This document shows positions 1 to 8,854 of a stretch of 64,000 nucleotides of DNA, in pieces. The position numbers were made by a program, and so were the translations under genes. Numbering within the stretch: position 1 is the stretch's first letter; every line of letters begins with the position of its first letter. A model generated the notes under the pieces. It was not told the DNA's origin. It did not search any database and saw only the letters and a program-made list of their open reading frames with translations. The DNA comes from GCA-958296115 sp965222445. Its GTDB lineage: Bacteria > Chloroflexota > Dehalococcoidia > Lucifugimonadales > CAJWER01. The stretch lies in assembly GCA_965222445.1 (NCBI GenBank), contig CBDCTY010000002.1, positions 372,001 through 436,000 of the forward strand, in the 5' to 3' direction.

Positions 1-2
1 AC

Positions 3-416
3 GCGCCCGGAGCGGTGCAGGTGTCCGGCGACGGCGTGCCCACAGTGCTGATGGCCGACCGTGGCACGACGGGCGGCTACACGAAGATAGCCGCGGTCAT
101 AACGGCGGACGTGGGCAGGCTGGCGCAGGCGGTGCCGGGCGAGTCGGTGAGGTTCACCGCCGTGGGCCACGACGAGGCTGTGGCTGCGCTGGTGGAGCAG
201 GAGGCCATTCTCGCGGCAATAAACGGCGCCGCGCCTACTGTGGCGGTCCCGGTCACGGTAGTTGTGGACGGCCAGACGCTCGAGGTGGTCGACGAGCGCG
301 GCGAGCCGGTTACGGCGGGCGAGGGGCCCTCTCGGGCCCACAGGGCTACAGCGGTGGTGAAGGGTCTGACGTACAGCTTCGACGTCGAGGTCCGGACGGA
401 CGCGCCTGCCGAATGA
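3..416 (+). CDS. pxpC: 5-oxoprolinase subunit C / biotin-dependent carboxyltransferase-family protein, C-terminal part (partial)
   Basis: The reading frame is open from the window edge, so only the C-terminal end is present. The visible start matches the conserved end of the KipA/PxpC (allophanate hydrolase subunit 2-like) domain: a VQVSGDGVPTVLMADRGTTG segment followed by GYTKIAAVITADVGRLAQ and PGESVRFTAV. Family members act with PxpA and PxpB in ATP-dependent opening of 5-oxoproline; the partners would lie left of the window. About 70 residues after the usual domain end form an extra tail that I do not recognise. The stop overlaps the next start (ATGA), so the two genes are probably co-transcribed. 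Confidence 0.8.
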   Translation, partial: APGAVQVSGDGVPTVLMADRGTTGGYTKIAAVITADVGRLAQAVPGESVRFTAVGHDEAVAALVEQEAILAAINGAAPTVAVPVTVVVDGQTLEVVDERGEPVTAGEGPSRAHRATAVVKGLTYSFDVEVRTDAPAE

Positions 417-1036
417 CGGAGTGGCTGCACGACCTGGCCGACTGGACGGTCGCCTTCGCTGACAGCGACTGGGCAATCGGCATCCTGGCGCTGTTGTCCT
501 TCTCCGAGGCGATTTTCTTCCCGATCCCGCCGGACCCGCTGCTTGTCGGCGTTGCTCTGGTCCAACAGCCCCTCGCTTTGTGGCTTGCCATACTGGTGAC
601 CCTAACGTCGGTTGCCGGAGCGCTGGTGGGGCATTGGCTTGGCAGAAAGCTTGGCAGGCCCATCCTCGACCGGCTCTTCTCCGAAAGAACGATCGCGGCG
701 GCAGAGAGATGGCTCAGGCGCTACGGCGTCTGGGCGACGGTCCTCGCCGCCTTCACGCCGATTCCCTACAAGGTCTTCGCAATCACGGCCGGGGTGCTCG
801 ACCTAGACCGCCGCAGCTTTGCGCTGGCGTCCCTGGTGGGTCGGGGCGCCAGGTTCCTGACGATCGGTGTGCTGGTCATGCTCTTCGGCGAGGAGATACA
901 GGAGTTCATTACCGGCAACTTCGAGATTCTCACGATCGCCGCCGGCCTGGCCGCGGTCGTGCTGCTAGCAGCCTGGCGCCTGTTCCACTGGCTGCGGGCC
1001 CGACGCCAGGGGGTTGGAGGGGAGGGGATGCCGTGA
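413..1036 (+). CDS. DedA/YqaA-family (SNARE-associated type) membrane protein
   Basis: A 207-residue protein with about five hydrophobic segments. Residues 20-60 hold the family pattern of a re-entrant loop with acidic and proline residues (SEAIFFPIPPDPLL). Residues 65-80 carry the glycine-rich GALVGHWLGRKLG segment, and a later stretch has the RWLRRYGVW...FTPIPYK pattern. DedA/VTT-domain proteins sit in the inner membrane and have been linked to lipid scrambling and membrane homeostasis; the substrate here is unknown. The ATG overlaps the stop of the preceding gene, and its own stop overlaps the GTG of the next, indicating translational coupling. Confidence 0.8.
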   Translation: MTEWLHDLADWTVAFADSDWAIGILALLSFSEAIFFPIPPDPLLVGVALVQQPLALWLAILVTLTSVAGALVGHWLGRKLGRPILDRLFSERTIAAAERWLRRYGVWATVLAAFTPIPYKVFAITAGVLDLDRRSFALASLVGRGARFLTIGVLVMLFGEEIQEFITGNFEILTIAAGLAAVVLLAAWRLFHWLRARRQGVGGEGMP

Positions 1037-2130
1037 TATTCGACTCGCACGCCTACTGCTTCCTGTCCGCAGACTCGCCCAGGGGGTATATCGACGGGGC
1101 CGAGCACCTGCGCTGGGTCCAGTCGGCCCACGCGCGGCACCACCAGCCCGCCTTCCGCATCCGCGACGGGGCGCCCGGCCCGTCCGAGGTTCTTGCGCCG
1201 GGCGGACGCGGCACGGGGAGCCTGCCCGACCTGGGATTCCACGTCGACCACGAGCGGGGGCGAGTCGCGTGGGAGTACGAGGGCGAGGAGTACACCAAGC
1301 ACTTCTACCCGCCGGCCCTGAGCGGGTGCGAGTTCTCGCCCCACAGCCTGATCGGTGAGATGGACTACGCGGGCATCGACATGGCCCTGCTTCACACCGA
1401 CCCGATGCTGGTGCGGGACAGCAGCTACCTCGCGGAGTGCGTCGCGTTCTACCCCGACCGGCTCCGCGTGATGGCGCCGGTCGAGGAGTGGAGGTTGCTG
1501 GACGACGCGGACGCGGTGATCGACGAGGTGACGAGGGCTGTCCGGGGGCACGGGCTGCACGCCATCAAGTTCAATCCGTTCGGCTACACGGTGAGCGACG
1601 AACCCTGGGACGGCGGCTCCTACGGTCCGTTCTGGGACACCGTCACGGAGCTGGGCGTGCCGGTGTTCTTCACGCTCGGCTCCGGGCCGGCGTCGGGCCC
1701 GGGCGGGCGCGAGGGCTACCTGAACGAGCTGCGCGTCCTGATGCGCTGGATGGAGCGCTACCCTGATGCCGTGTGCAGCCTGACCCACGGCTTCCCCTGG
1801 CGGGACTTCCTCGAAGGCGACGCAATCGTGCTCCCTGACGACGTGTGGGAGCCGTTCAGGGGAGGCCGGTGCAACCTGGAGGTGTGCTTCCCCGTCCGGC
1901 TCGGCGACCTGTTCGACTTCCCGTACAGGGAGGTGTGGCCGACGCTCGATGCGATGGTGCGCAACATCGGCGCCGACCACCTCCTCTGGGGGACGGACAT
2001 GCCGTTCCAGAACCGGTTCTGCACGTACCGCCAGTCGCGTCGATGGATCGAGGCGTACTGCGAGTTTCTGGGCGAGGACGAGCTCGCTATGATTATGGGA
2101 GGAACGGCGGCGAGGATATTGGGGGAGTAG
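1033..2130 (+). CDS. Amidohydrolase-family (amidohydrolase_2) protein
   Basis: A 365-residue TIM-barrel metal hydrolase. The start is the GTG at 1033, which overlaps the upstream TGA; the open frame further upstream runs through the DedA gene and is not real. The N-terminus IFDSHAYC corresponds to the metal-binding DxHxH strand but lacks the second histidine. A C-terminal LLWGTDMPFQNR supplies the conserved aspartate of the barrel, and SLTHGFPW a likely metal-ligand histidine. Amidohydrolase_2 enzymes hydrolyse or decarboxylate varied carbon substrates, and no substrate can be named from sequence. It ends 124 bases before an aldo/keto reductase gene. Confidence 0.78.
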   Translation: MIFDSHAYCFLSADSPRGYIDGAEHLRWVQSAHARHHQPAFRIRDGAPGPSEVLAPGGRGTGSLPDLGFHVDHERGRVAWEYEGEEYTKHFYPPALSGCEFSPHSLIGEMDYAGIDMALLHTDPMLVRDSSYLAECVAFYPDRLRVMAPVEEWRLLDDADAVIDEVTRAVRGHGLHAIKFNPFGYTVSDEPWDGGSYGPFWDTVTELGVPVFFTLGSGPASGPGGREGYLNELRVLMRWMERYPDAVCSLTHGFPWRDFLEGDAIVLPDDVWEPFRGGRCNLEVCFPVRLGDLFDFPYREVWPTLDAMVRNIGADHLLWGTDMPFQNRFCTYRQSRRWIEAYCEFLGEDELAMIMGGTAARILGE

Positions 2131-2150
2131 TCTTCATTGGTTGAGAACTG

Positions 2151-2174
2151 CCCGTCGACAGGCTCAGGGCGAAC
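2151..2174. repeat. Dispersed short repeat, TTCGACAAGCTCAGGGCGAAC type
   Basis: The gap between the amidohydrolase and aldo/keto reductase genes holds CCCGTCGACAGGCTCAGGGC followed by GAAC. Diverged relatives occur at 19766-19836, so this is a dispersed intergenic repeat family. Confidence 0.6.
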
Positions 2175-2254
2175 GCGATTGTTCACTCAGGGCTCGCTGG
2201 CGGCAGGTCGCTCGAAGGACTAGAAACTCAAAACTAGAAACTGGGAACTGACCC

Positions 2255-3226
2255 ATGGAATACGTACGGCTGGGTAGATCGGGTGTGAAGGTCTCGAGGA
2301 TTGCCCTGGGGCTGGGGTTCAGGGGGCAGTCGTCCGTTGCCGCGGCGAGGCGTCTCATCGAGCACGCCATCGACTCGGGCGTGAACTTCATCGACTGCGC
2401 GAACTTCTACCGGGTGATTGGCGGGCCGCTGTCCGAGGAAGTCCTGAGTCCGGTGCTCAGGAAGAGGCGCGACGAGGTGGTGGTCACCTCGAAGGTCTAC
2501 GGGCACGTGGGGCCCGGCCCGAACAACGGCGGCAGCACCAGGTACCACATCCTCTCGCAGGTCGAGAGGTCGCTACGCAGGCTCGGCACCGACCACGTGG
2601 ACGTCTACCTGCTCCACCAGTTCGACGACGAGACCCCCGTCGACGAGACGGTGAGGGCCCTGGACGACCTGGTGACATCCGGCAAGACGCGGTATATCGG
2701 CGTCTGCAACTTCAAGGCCTGGCAGGTGTGCAGGTTTCTCTGGACGGCGGACAGGGTGGGAGCGGACCCGCTCGTCACCATCCAGAACCCGTACAGCCTC
2801 CTGAACCGGACGCTCGAGACGGAGATGTTCGGGCTGCTGCGGGACCAGGGCCTCGGTGCGATGGCCTTCAGCCCTCTGGGGGCAGGGCTGCTCAGCGGGC
2901 TGTACACGCCGGGCGAGCCGCCTGCTCCGGGCTCGCTGTGGGCCTCGAAGGACCCGGCGCGGTACGACCGCTCGCTTGCCGGCCAGGGCCCGGCTATCAT
3001 CGCAGCGCTCCGCGACATCGCGGCGGACAGGGGCAAGACGCCGGGCCAGGTGGCCCTGAACTGGGTCATGTCGAAGCCGGAGATCACGGTCGCAATCTCG
3101 GGCAATGACACGATCGATCAGCTGGACGAGAACCTGGGGGCCGTCGGCTGGCGCCTGTCGGACGAGGAGATGGACCGCCTGGACCGGGCGTCGGAGGGCA
3201 CGGACGTCAGCTTCGTGAATCTGTAG
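2255..3226 (+). CDS. Aldo/keto reductase
   Basis: A 323-residue NADPH-dependent oxidoreductase of the AKR superfamily, probably cytoplasmic. The complete catalytic tetrad is visible: Asp47 and Tyr52 in FIDCANFY, Lys80 in VVTSKVYG and His121 in DVYLLHQF. The cofactor-binding end has the AFSPLGAGLLSG and VAISGND segments. Length and order fit the family. Its substrate cannot be predicted. The ATG is preceded by a weak GGGAACTGACCC leader. It is followed within about 40 bases by a toxin-antitoxin pair that is probably unrelated to its function. Confidence 0.88.
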   Translation: MEYVRLGRSGVKVSRIALGLGFRGQSSVAAARRLIEHAIDSGVNFIDCANFYRVIGGPLSEEVLSPVLRKRRDEVVVTSKVYGHVGPGPNNGGSTRYHILSQVERSLRRLGTDHVDVYLLHQFDDETPVDETVRALDDLVTSGKTRYIGVCNFKAWQVCRFLWTADRVGADPLVTIQNPYSLLNRTLETEMFGLLRDQGLGAMAFSPLGAGLLSGLYTPGEPPAPGSLWASKDPARYDRSLAGQGPAIIAALRDIAADRGKTPGQVALNWVMSKPEITVAISGNDTIDQLDENLGAVGWRLSDEEMDRLDRASEGTDVSFVNL

Positions 3227-3264
3227 TGTAAGCTTTGGTTCGAGTTCCTGGTGCTGGTGGGTAT

Positions 3265-3576
3265 ATGACCTTGCAGATTCCCATACCGCAGGAAGAGGTG
3301 GCTGCATTTTGCCGCCGCTGGCGGATCACCGAGATGGCGCTCTTCGGGTCCGTGCTGCACGACGACTTTCGACATGACAGCGACGTGGATGTGCTGGTCC
3401 GCTTTCACCCGAAAGCCCGCCATTCTCTCTTCGACCTCGGGCACATGGAGGAAGAGTTGTCCCGGATATTTGGCAGAGAGGTGGAACTGGTCGAGCGAGT
3501 GGCTGTCGAGCGGAGTCGGAACTATATCCGCCGCAAGGCGGTCCTCCAATCGGCAGAGGTGATTCATGTCTCGTGA
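3265..3576 (+). CDS. mntA: MntA-type minimal nucleotidyltransferase (antitoxin)
   Basis: A 103-residue nucleotidyltransferase. The signature is GSVLHDDFRHDSDVDVLVRF, that is GSx10DxD with both metal-binding aspartates. In MntA/HepT toxin-antitoxin systems the MNT protein transfers AMP groups onto a conserved tyrosine of HepT and neutralises it. I place the start at the ATG at 3265, behind a GGTGGG leader, rather than at the earlier in-frame start at 3235. The last 11 bases overlap the HepT gene. The order MNT then HEPN is typical for the module. Confidence 0.8.
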   Translation: MTLQIPIPQEEVAAFCRRWRITEMALFGSVLHDDFRHDSDVDVLVRFHPKARHSLFDLGHMEEELSRIFGREVELVERVAVERSRNYIRRKAVLQSAEVIHVS

Positions 3577-3910
3577 CGACGATGCGTACCTGCTAGACAT
3601 GTTGCTGGCTGCGCCCGACGGTGTGCGCTTCGCAACGGGACTGACGTATGCACAGTTCAATGCGAGCCGCTTGCAGCAGTACGCGATACTCAAGGCAATT
3701 GAGATCGTTGGGGGGGCTGCGGCCCACATCAGCGCGGAGACGAAGGATAGCGAGCCGGATGTTTCCTGGGCAGAGACCATCGGTATGCGCAACCGCCTCG
3801 TGCATGGGTACTTCGAGGTGGATCTAGAGAGGGTGTGGGACACGGTACAAAACGATCTTCCCAAGCTGATAGCACAGATAGAGCCGTCGGTGCCGCCGGA
3901 CACTGACTAA
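3566..3910 (+). CDS. hepT: HepT-like HEPN-domain ribonuclease toxin (DUF86)
   Basis: A 114-residue all-helical HEPN protein. The catalytic RNase motif Rx4HxY is present near residues 76-84 in MRNRLVHGYFEVD, including the tyrosine that MntA modifies in characterised systems. The ATG lies inside the end of mntA, so translation is coupled. The toxin is expected to cleave RNA when not AMPylated. No degeneration is visible, so the pair may be active. Confidence 0.82.
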   Translation: MSRDDDAYLLDMLLAAPDGVRFATGLTYAQFNASRLQQYAILKAIEIVGGAAAHISAETKDSEPDVSWAETIGMRNRLVHGYFEVDLERVWDTVQNDLPKLIAQIEPSVPPDTD

Positions 3911-3999
3911 TGACCATGGCCGTGTCAGGCCACACGAGGGGTATGACAATGGCGATGACCCTCCCATCGCCACCCGGCCTACGGCAAGGGTCGGGGACT

Positions 4000-4025
4000 G
4001 GATACCGGCCTCCGCCGGTATGACG
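4000..4025. repeat. Dispersed palindromic repeat (GGATTCCGGC...GCCGGAATGACG type)
   Basis: GGATACCGGCCTCCGCCGGT followed by ATGACG forms a small hairpin in the gap 3911-4110. Relatives occur at 23821, 25997, 29277, 30329 and 35390. No gene is visible in this gap. Confidence 0.6.
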
Positions 4026-4110
4026 TTGGGTGGGGCAGGCTGCGATAGACATGTCATGGGACGTACGGGAGGTTCAATGCGCGGTGGAACCCTCATGTAG
4101 CCCGGCATAG

Positions 4111-5016
4111 TCAACGTAGGGAGATCGTGGCGATCCCGGCGACGATGAGGATGGTCGCGGCCGTCTTGACGGCGACCGCTCGTGGATTGACCTGCTCGCC
4201 CAGCATCCCGCGAAACTGCAGCCCCAGCAGCGTGCTGTAGAGCAGCAGGAATAGAGAAGAGCTGGCCGAGAGCGCCGTGACGAGCGACACGGGGCCCAGC
4301 GACGTGGCCCACAGGTTCAGGATCATCCCGGTATTGACTACCAGGAACTCGTTGACCCCGAAGATCGCCAGGGCCGGGCTCCTGTCCCGGATCATGCTGC
4401 GGAGCTCCACCATTGGCTCGACGCGGGCCGTGAAGGCCAGCAGCGGGATGGAGACGCCTAGGGACCGGAATGCGTGCACCAGCAGCACGGGCAACGTGCC
4501 GAGCGCCTGCTTGGCCGCAATGTTCATCCCCGCCATCAGGATACTGGCACCCAGAAGCTGGTAGAAGGACCTGTCGATGGCGAACCCGCGGCCCGCGGCA
4601 TCCTGCCGCACCGAGATCAAGACCGCGCCTAGGACCGTCAAGAGTATGGCGGCCCAGTCCAGCAGCCTCAGGCTCTCGTCCAGGAAAAGGACGGCGGCCG
4701 GTGCGACGAATATCGGGGACGTCTGAACGACGGGGATGGTGCGTGACACCTCCCTCCGAGCCATCACCCGGAAGAACACCACGGCGCTAAGGCCCCCTAA
4801 GACGCCTGCCCCCAGTCCCCAGGCCGCCGCGCCCACTGTCAGGTCGTCCAGGGGCGAGACGGCGATGAACACGGCCGCTATGGGTATGTGGCTCAGGCCG
4901 ATGAGCATGGGAAGGGTCCGGAGCGACCTGGCGTAGTGGTGTATGAACGCCTTGTCGAGGACGCCGACGAGGCCCAGGACGACGGCGCCCAGGAGGGTGA
5001 TGGCTATCCAGGACAA
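4111..5016 (-). CDS. EamA/DMT-family transporter, full-length
   Basis: A 301-residue inner-membrane protein with about ten hydrophobic helices arranged as two EamA repeats; the second begins near FYQLLGASILMAGMNIAAKQ. DMT transporters export or import small metabolites, and the substrate is unknown. The start is a TTG at 5016 preceded by GGAGG at a spacing of six bases; the open frame beyond it is not coding-like. It is convergent with the HepT gene and divergent from the propeller gene. Compare the split EamA transporter at 22130-23016. Confidence 0.8.
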   Translation of the reverse strand: MSWIAITLLGAVVLGLVGVLDKAFIHHYARSLRTLPMLIGLSHIPIAAVFIAVSPLDDLTVGAAAWGLGAGVLGGLSAVVFFRVMARREVSRTIPVVQTSPIFVAPAAVLFLDESLRLLDWAAILLTVLGAVLISVRQDAAGRGFAIDRSFYQLLGASILMAGMNIAAKQALGTLPVLLVHAFRSLGVSIPLLAFTARVEPMVELRSMIRDRSPALAIFGVNEFLVVNTGMILNLWATSLGPVSLVTALSASSSLFLLLYSTLLGLQFRGMLGEQVNPRAVAVKTAATILIVAGIATISLR

Positions 5017-5184
5017 GGCGGCCTCCGGGCAGGGTGGGTGGGAGTGAGAGGCGCGCCTTAGCCATGCTCTCGCATACGGCTGCCGGTGCGTGTATGCTTT
5101 TGCCCGGCCGTAGCGGCATCGCCTGTGCCGCATTATACATCGGGGGCTCCCCCCGTCGGACTCAGATTCAATCCAGGTGGACAC

Positions 5185-8100
5185 ATGAACCCTCATCGCA
5201 TCCCTGCAGCAGCCATTCCAGTCGACCGTTTCGAAGCTCTCCACTGGCGGTGCATTGGGCCGTACAGGGGCGGGCGCGTCGTGGCCGTGGCGGGGCATCC
5301 CGTGGAGCGCGGGGGCTTCTACTTCGGGGCTTGCGCGGGCGGCGTGTGGAAGACGGAGGACGGCGGCACATACTGGCAGAACGTGTCGGACGGCTACTTC
5401 GGGACGGCGGCCGTCGGCGCGATCGCGGTTGCGCAGTCCGATGCCAACGTGGTATACGCCGGGACGGGCGAGGCGTGCATCAGGGGCAATGTCTCCCACG
5501 GCGACGGGGTCTACCGCTCAACCGACGGAGGGCGCACCTGGCGCAACTTGGGGCTTCGAGATACGAGGCACATCGCGAGGGTACGGGTACACCCGTCGGA
5601 CCCGGACGTTGCCTACGTAGCCGCGCTCGGGCACGCGTTCGGCCCCAACGACGAGCGCGGGGTCTTCCGCACTACGGACGGCGGCGAGAGCTGGGAGCGC
5701 GTGCTCGACCGGGGCGACATGGCGGGGGCAGCCGACCTGTGCATGGACCCCGGCAACCCGCGGGTCCTCTACGCGACGACGTGGGAGACGCTGCGGCAGC
5801 CCTGGAGCTTCACCAGCGGCGGCCCTGGCAGCGGCATCTTCCGGTCCACCGACGGCGGGGACACGTGGGCCGATCTCACATGCAATCGGGGCCTGCCCGA
5901 GGGGGTAAAGGGCCGTATCGGCGTCGCGGTCTCGCCGGCGATGCCCGGGCGCGTGTGGGCCATCGTCGAGGCCGAGGGGGGCGGCCTGTTCCGTTCCGAC
6001 GACGGGGGCGAGACGTGGCAGCATCTCACCGGCGACGCGAACCTGATGCAGCGGCCCTGGTACTACAGCCACGTCGTCGCCGACCCACGGGACGCGAACA
6101 CCGTGTGGGTGCTGAACCTCAAGGCGTGGAAGTCTACGGACGGCGGGCGAACGTTCACACATGTGACGACCCCGCACGGCGACAACCACGACCTCTGGAT
6201 CGACCCGAACGACACCGACCGGATGATCGAGGGGAACGACGGCGGGGCCTGCGTGTCGTTCAACGGCGGCGATTCGTGGTCGTCGATATACAACCAGCCG
6301 ACGGCCCAGTTCTACCACGTGGTGACCGACGACCAGTTCCCGTTCCGTTCCTACGGGACACAGCAGGACAACTCCGCGGTCAGCGTTCCAAGCCGCTCCA
6401 TCAAGGGCGCCATCGAGTGGAGGGAGTGCGAGCGGGTGGGCAACTCGGAGTCAGGGCACATTGCCGTGAATCATGGCGACCCCAACATCGTCTACTCCGG
6501 CACGCCCACCCACGGCGGCGACTTCCTGCTGCGCTACGACAGCCGCACGGAGCAGGTGCGCATCATCACGCCGTGGCCGGAGTTCAACTGGGGCTACGGG
6601 GTGAAGCACCACAAGTACCGCTTCCAGTGGACGTACCCGATCGTCGCCTCACGCCACGACCCCGGCGTCCTGTATGTAGCGGCGAACGTGGTGCTTAGGT
6701 CGCTGGACGAGGGGTCGAGCTGGGAGGAGATCAGCCCCGACCTGACCCGGGCCGACGTGACCAAGATGGAGGTGGCCGGCGGGCCGATCACGCTCGATGC
6801 GACCGGCCCCGAGCACTACGGCACGATATTCGCCCTGGCCGAGTCGCCCCTGGACGCGGAGATGTTGTGGGCCGGCTCGGACGACGGGCTCGTGCACCTG
6901 TCGACCGACGGGGGCGGGAGCTGGCGCAACGTTACGCCGCCGGACATGCCCGAATGGGCGACCGTCAGCGCCATCGAGCCATCGCCCCACGATAAGGGCG
7001 CGGCATATCTGGCCGCCACCCGCTACAAGCTGGACGACTACGCGCCGATCCTGTACCGCACGACGGACTACGGCGAGACGTGGGCGCAGATTTTGGACGG
7101 CATCAGGCCGGGCGACTTCACGCGGGTCATCAGGGCCGATCTCGTCCGCCCGGGGCTGCTGTACGCTGGGACCGAGACGGGCGTGTACGTGTCGTTCGAC
7201 GACGGGGCGAGGTGGCAGCCGCTCCAGCTCGACCTGCCCGTCACCCCGGTCCACGACCTGTCGGCCAGGGAGAACGAGCTGGTAGCGGCCACCCACGGAC
7301 GCTCGTTTTGGGTGCTCGACGACCTGACGTACCTGCGCCAAATCGACGACCCGGACGGCGGCGTGCGCCTGTTCAGGCCCGCGGACACGTACCGGATACC
7401 GCCGGTGAAGGGGCTGCGCCTGTTGCTGCCGGGCAAGAGCTATGGCTTTGGGGCCGCGGAGCAGGCGACGTACCTTCCGGGAGGGGTCCGCGGCGGGCCG
7501 CGCTTCCTGGACGCGGGCGCGAACCCGCCGGACGGCGTCGTGGTCCGCTACGTGCTGCTGGAGGACGCCGGCGAGGTTACTTTGGAGATACTGGACTCGG
7601 CGGGAGGGTTAGTCAGGGAATTCTCGTCGCGGGCGGCTGACAATCAAGCGCCCGGCGAGCCGGAAGAGCCCGTGCTGCCCTCGGAGCCGGGTGTCAACGC
7701 ATTCGAGTGGGACATTAGACACGCCGGTGCGGTGGGAGTCCCGGGCGCGGGCGCCGCCGACAAGGGCCTCCCCGGCCCGCTGACCGCGCCCGGCAAGTAC
7801 GAGGCGCGGCTATTGGTCGGCGGCACTGCCAGGTCGCAGTCGTTCGAGCTGCTGCAGGACCCGAGGGGAGGCGCGTCCATCGGCGACCTGGAGTCCCAGC
7901 GCGACCTTCTGCTGCGAATAAGGGACCGGCGCACCGACCTGAGCCGGGCGGTGCACCAGGTCCGCGCCATTCGCGAGCAGGTGAGGGAGTGGAGCGAACG
8001 GGCGTCGTCCGACGAGCGTTTCCAGACGGTGGTCGAGGCAGCGGACGGCATCGTCAAGGCGCTCGATGGGATCGAGGAGTCGCTGGTACAGCTCAAGGCC

Positions 8101-8337
8101 GACGGGCAGCTGAACGGCATCTCGCACGAGGCGCGGCTAGATGCCAAGCTGGCCGATCTGACGGTGGTGGTGTCGTCGGGGGACCACCCGCCGACGAGCC
8201 AGGCCTACGCGGTGTTCGACGAGGTGACCGAGCGGCTGAGGAAGGTCCTGGACCGGCTGGAGCGAGTCAAGAGCGAGGACGTGGGGAAGCTCAGCGCGCT
8301 GATCGGGGAGCTGGGCGTGCCTGCGATCAGGGCGTAG
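5185..8337 (+). CDS. Giant Asp-box (BNR/VPS10-sortilin-like) beta-propeller protein
   Basis: A 1050-residue protein often annotated as a glycosyl hydrolase, although no catalytic site is evident. At least eight Asp-box motifs of the form S-T-D-G-G-x-T-W run through the first 680 residues (for example RSTDGGRTW, RTTDGGESW, RSDDGGETW, RTTDYGETW), consistent with one or two sortilin/VPS10-like propellers. Residues after about 770 form a beta region, then a charged helical segment (DLESQRDLLLRIRDRRTDLS) likely to be coiled-coil. No signal peptide is visible. The ATG at 5185 is chosen because AGGTGG precedes it. The role may be binding or hydrolysis of a polymer; the function is not known. Confidence 0.8.
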   Translation: MNPHRIPAAAIPVDRFEALHWRCIGPYRGGRVVAVAGHPVERGGFYFGACAGGVWKTEDGGTYWQNVSDGYFGTAAVGAIAVAQSDANVVYAGTGEACIRGNVSHGDGVYRSTDGGRTWRNLGLRDTRHIARVRVHPSDPDVAYVAALGHAFGPNDERGVFRTTDGGESWERVLDRGDMAGAADLCMDPGNPRVLYATTWETLRQPWSFTSGGPGSGIFRSTDGGDTWADLTCNRGLPEGVKGRIGVAVSPAMPGRVWAIVEAEGGGLFRSDDGGETWQHLTGDANLMQRPWYYSHVVADPRDANTVWVLNLKAWKSTDGGRTFTHVTTPHGDNHDLWIDPNDTDRMIEGNDGGACVSFNGGDSWSSIYNQPTAQFYHVVTDDQFPFRSYGTQQDNSAVSVPSRSIKGAIEWRECERVGNSESGHIAVNHGDPNIVYSGTPTHGGDFLLRYDSRTEQVRIITPWPEFNWGYGVKHHKYRFQWTYPIVASRHDPGVLYVAANVVLRSLDEGSSWEEISPDLTRADVTKMEVAGGPITLDATGPEHYGTIFALAESPLDAEMLWAGSDDGLVHLSTDGGGSWRNVTPPDMPEWATVSAIEPSPHDKGAAYLAATRYKLDDYAPILYRTTDYGETWAQILDGIRPGDFTRVIRADLVRPGLLYAGTETGVYVSFDDGARWQPLQLDLPVTPVHDLSARENELVAATHGRSFWVLDDLTYLRQIDDPDGGVRLFRPADTYRIPPVKGLRLLLPGKSYGFGAAEQATYLPGGVRGGPRFLDAGANPPDGVVVRYVLLEDAGEVTLEILDSAGGLVREFSSRAADNQAPGEPEEPVLPSEPGVNAFEWDIRHAGAVGVPGAGAADKGLPGPLTAPGKYEARLLVGGTARSQSFELLQDPRGGASIGDLESQRDLLLRIRDRRTDLSRAVHQVRAIREQVREWSERASSDERFQTVVEAADGIVKALDGIEESLVQLKADGQLNGISHEARLDAKLADLTVVVSSGDHPPTSQAYAVFDEVTERLRKVLDRLERVKSEDVGKLSALIGELGVPAIRA

Positions 8338-8353
8338 CCGAGTCCTACTGCCC

Positions 8354-8854
8354 TCAGACCATGAGAGCCGGGCAGAGGAACACGACGTCAACCCCGTGTC
8401 TTTGCAGCGGCTCGCGGTGATGCCACCAACTCCTTCTATCCGAGGCGTTAAGCACCTGGGGTTTGCCTCCGCTGGCCAGCGCTACGGCGACGAACTTGCG
8501 GTCGCCTCTGTCGAACGACGCAAGATCAGGATCGTCAGGGAATTCCTCGAATCCACGAGCTTCGTGAGGGGTTACAGGCACTGTCCGGCAGAGTCGTTCG
8601 TTTGCCTGACTCTCCCAGACCCATAGCATGAAGAAGTCGCCGAACCCAGGCTGACCGGAGAGGCTGAGATTATCCCTGTACTCTTCGAAAATCAGGTACT
8701 TGTTGTCCAGGAGAAGAAGGTACTCCTCGGCCACTATCTGCTTCAACTTGTCGATGCACGTAGATACACACATTTGGTCGGCCTGCTCGGCTTCGCCATT
8801 GGCTACGACGGCGACATTGGTATCCACCACGACCGCCGTCTTCTCGACGCTCAC
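8354..8854 (-). CDS. PIN-like domain protein paired with an AAA ATPase
   Basis: A 166-residue protein beginning TAVVVDTNVAVVANG, which matches the first aspartate strand of PIN nucleases. DPDLASFDRGDRKFVAVAL resembles the later acidic motif and VLNASDRR the final strand. PIN domains are metal-dependent ribonucleases. Its ATG overlaps the stop of the upstream ATPase gene by four bases, so the two are translated together. The pairing of an overcoming-lysogenization-like ATPase with a nuclease-like partner is a common layout in phage defence, but no known system name can be assigned here. Confidence 0.6.
   Translation of the reverse strand: MSVEKTAVVVDTNVAVVANGEAEQADQMCVSTCIDKLKQIVAEEYLLLLDNKYLIFEEYRDNLSLSGQPGFGDFFMLWVWESQANERLCRTVPVTPHEARGFEEFPDDPDLASFDRGDRKFVAVALASGGKPQVLNASDRRSWWHHREPLQRHGVDVVFLCPALMV

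Noticed and set aside
580..1032. A 516-residue open frame starting at 580
   Set aside because: The part before 1033 lies over the DedA gene in another frame and lacks coding character; the amidohydrolase begins at GTG 1033.
3225..3260. GGTTCGAGTTCCTGG resembling a tRNA T-arm
   Set aside because: No acceptor stem, D-arm or anticodon arm can be formed around it.
5017..5499. N-terminal extension of the EamA transporter
   Set aside because: The extension runs antiparallel to the propeller gene and has no membrane-protein character; a TTG with a GGAGG leader at 5016 is better.
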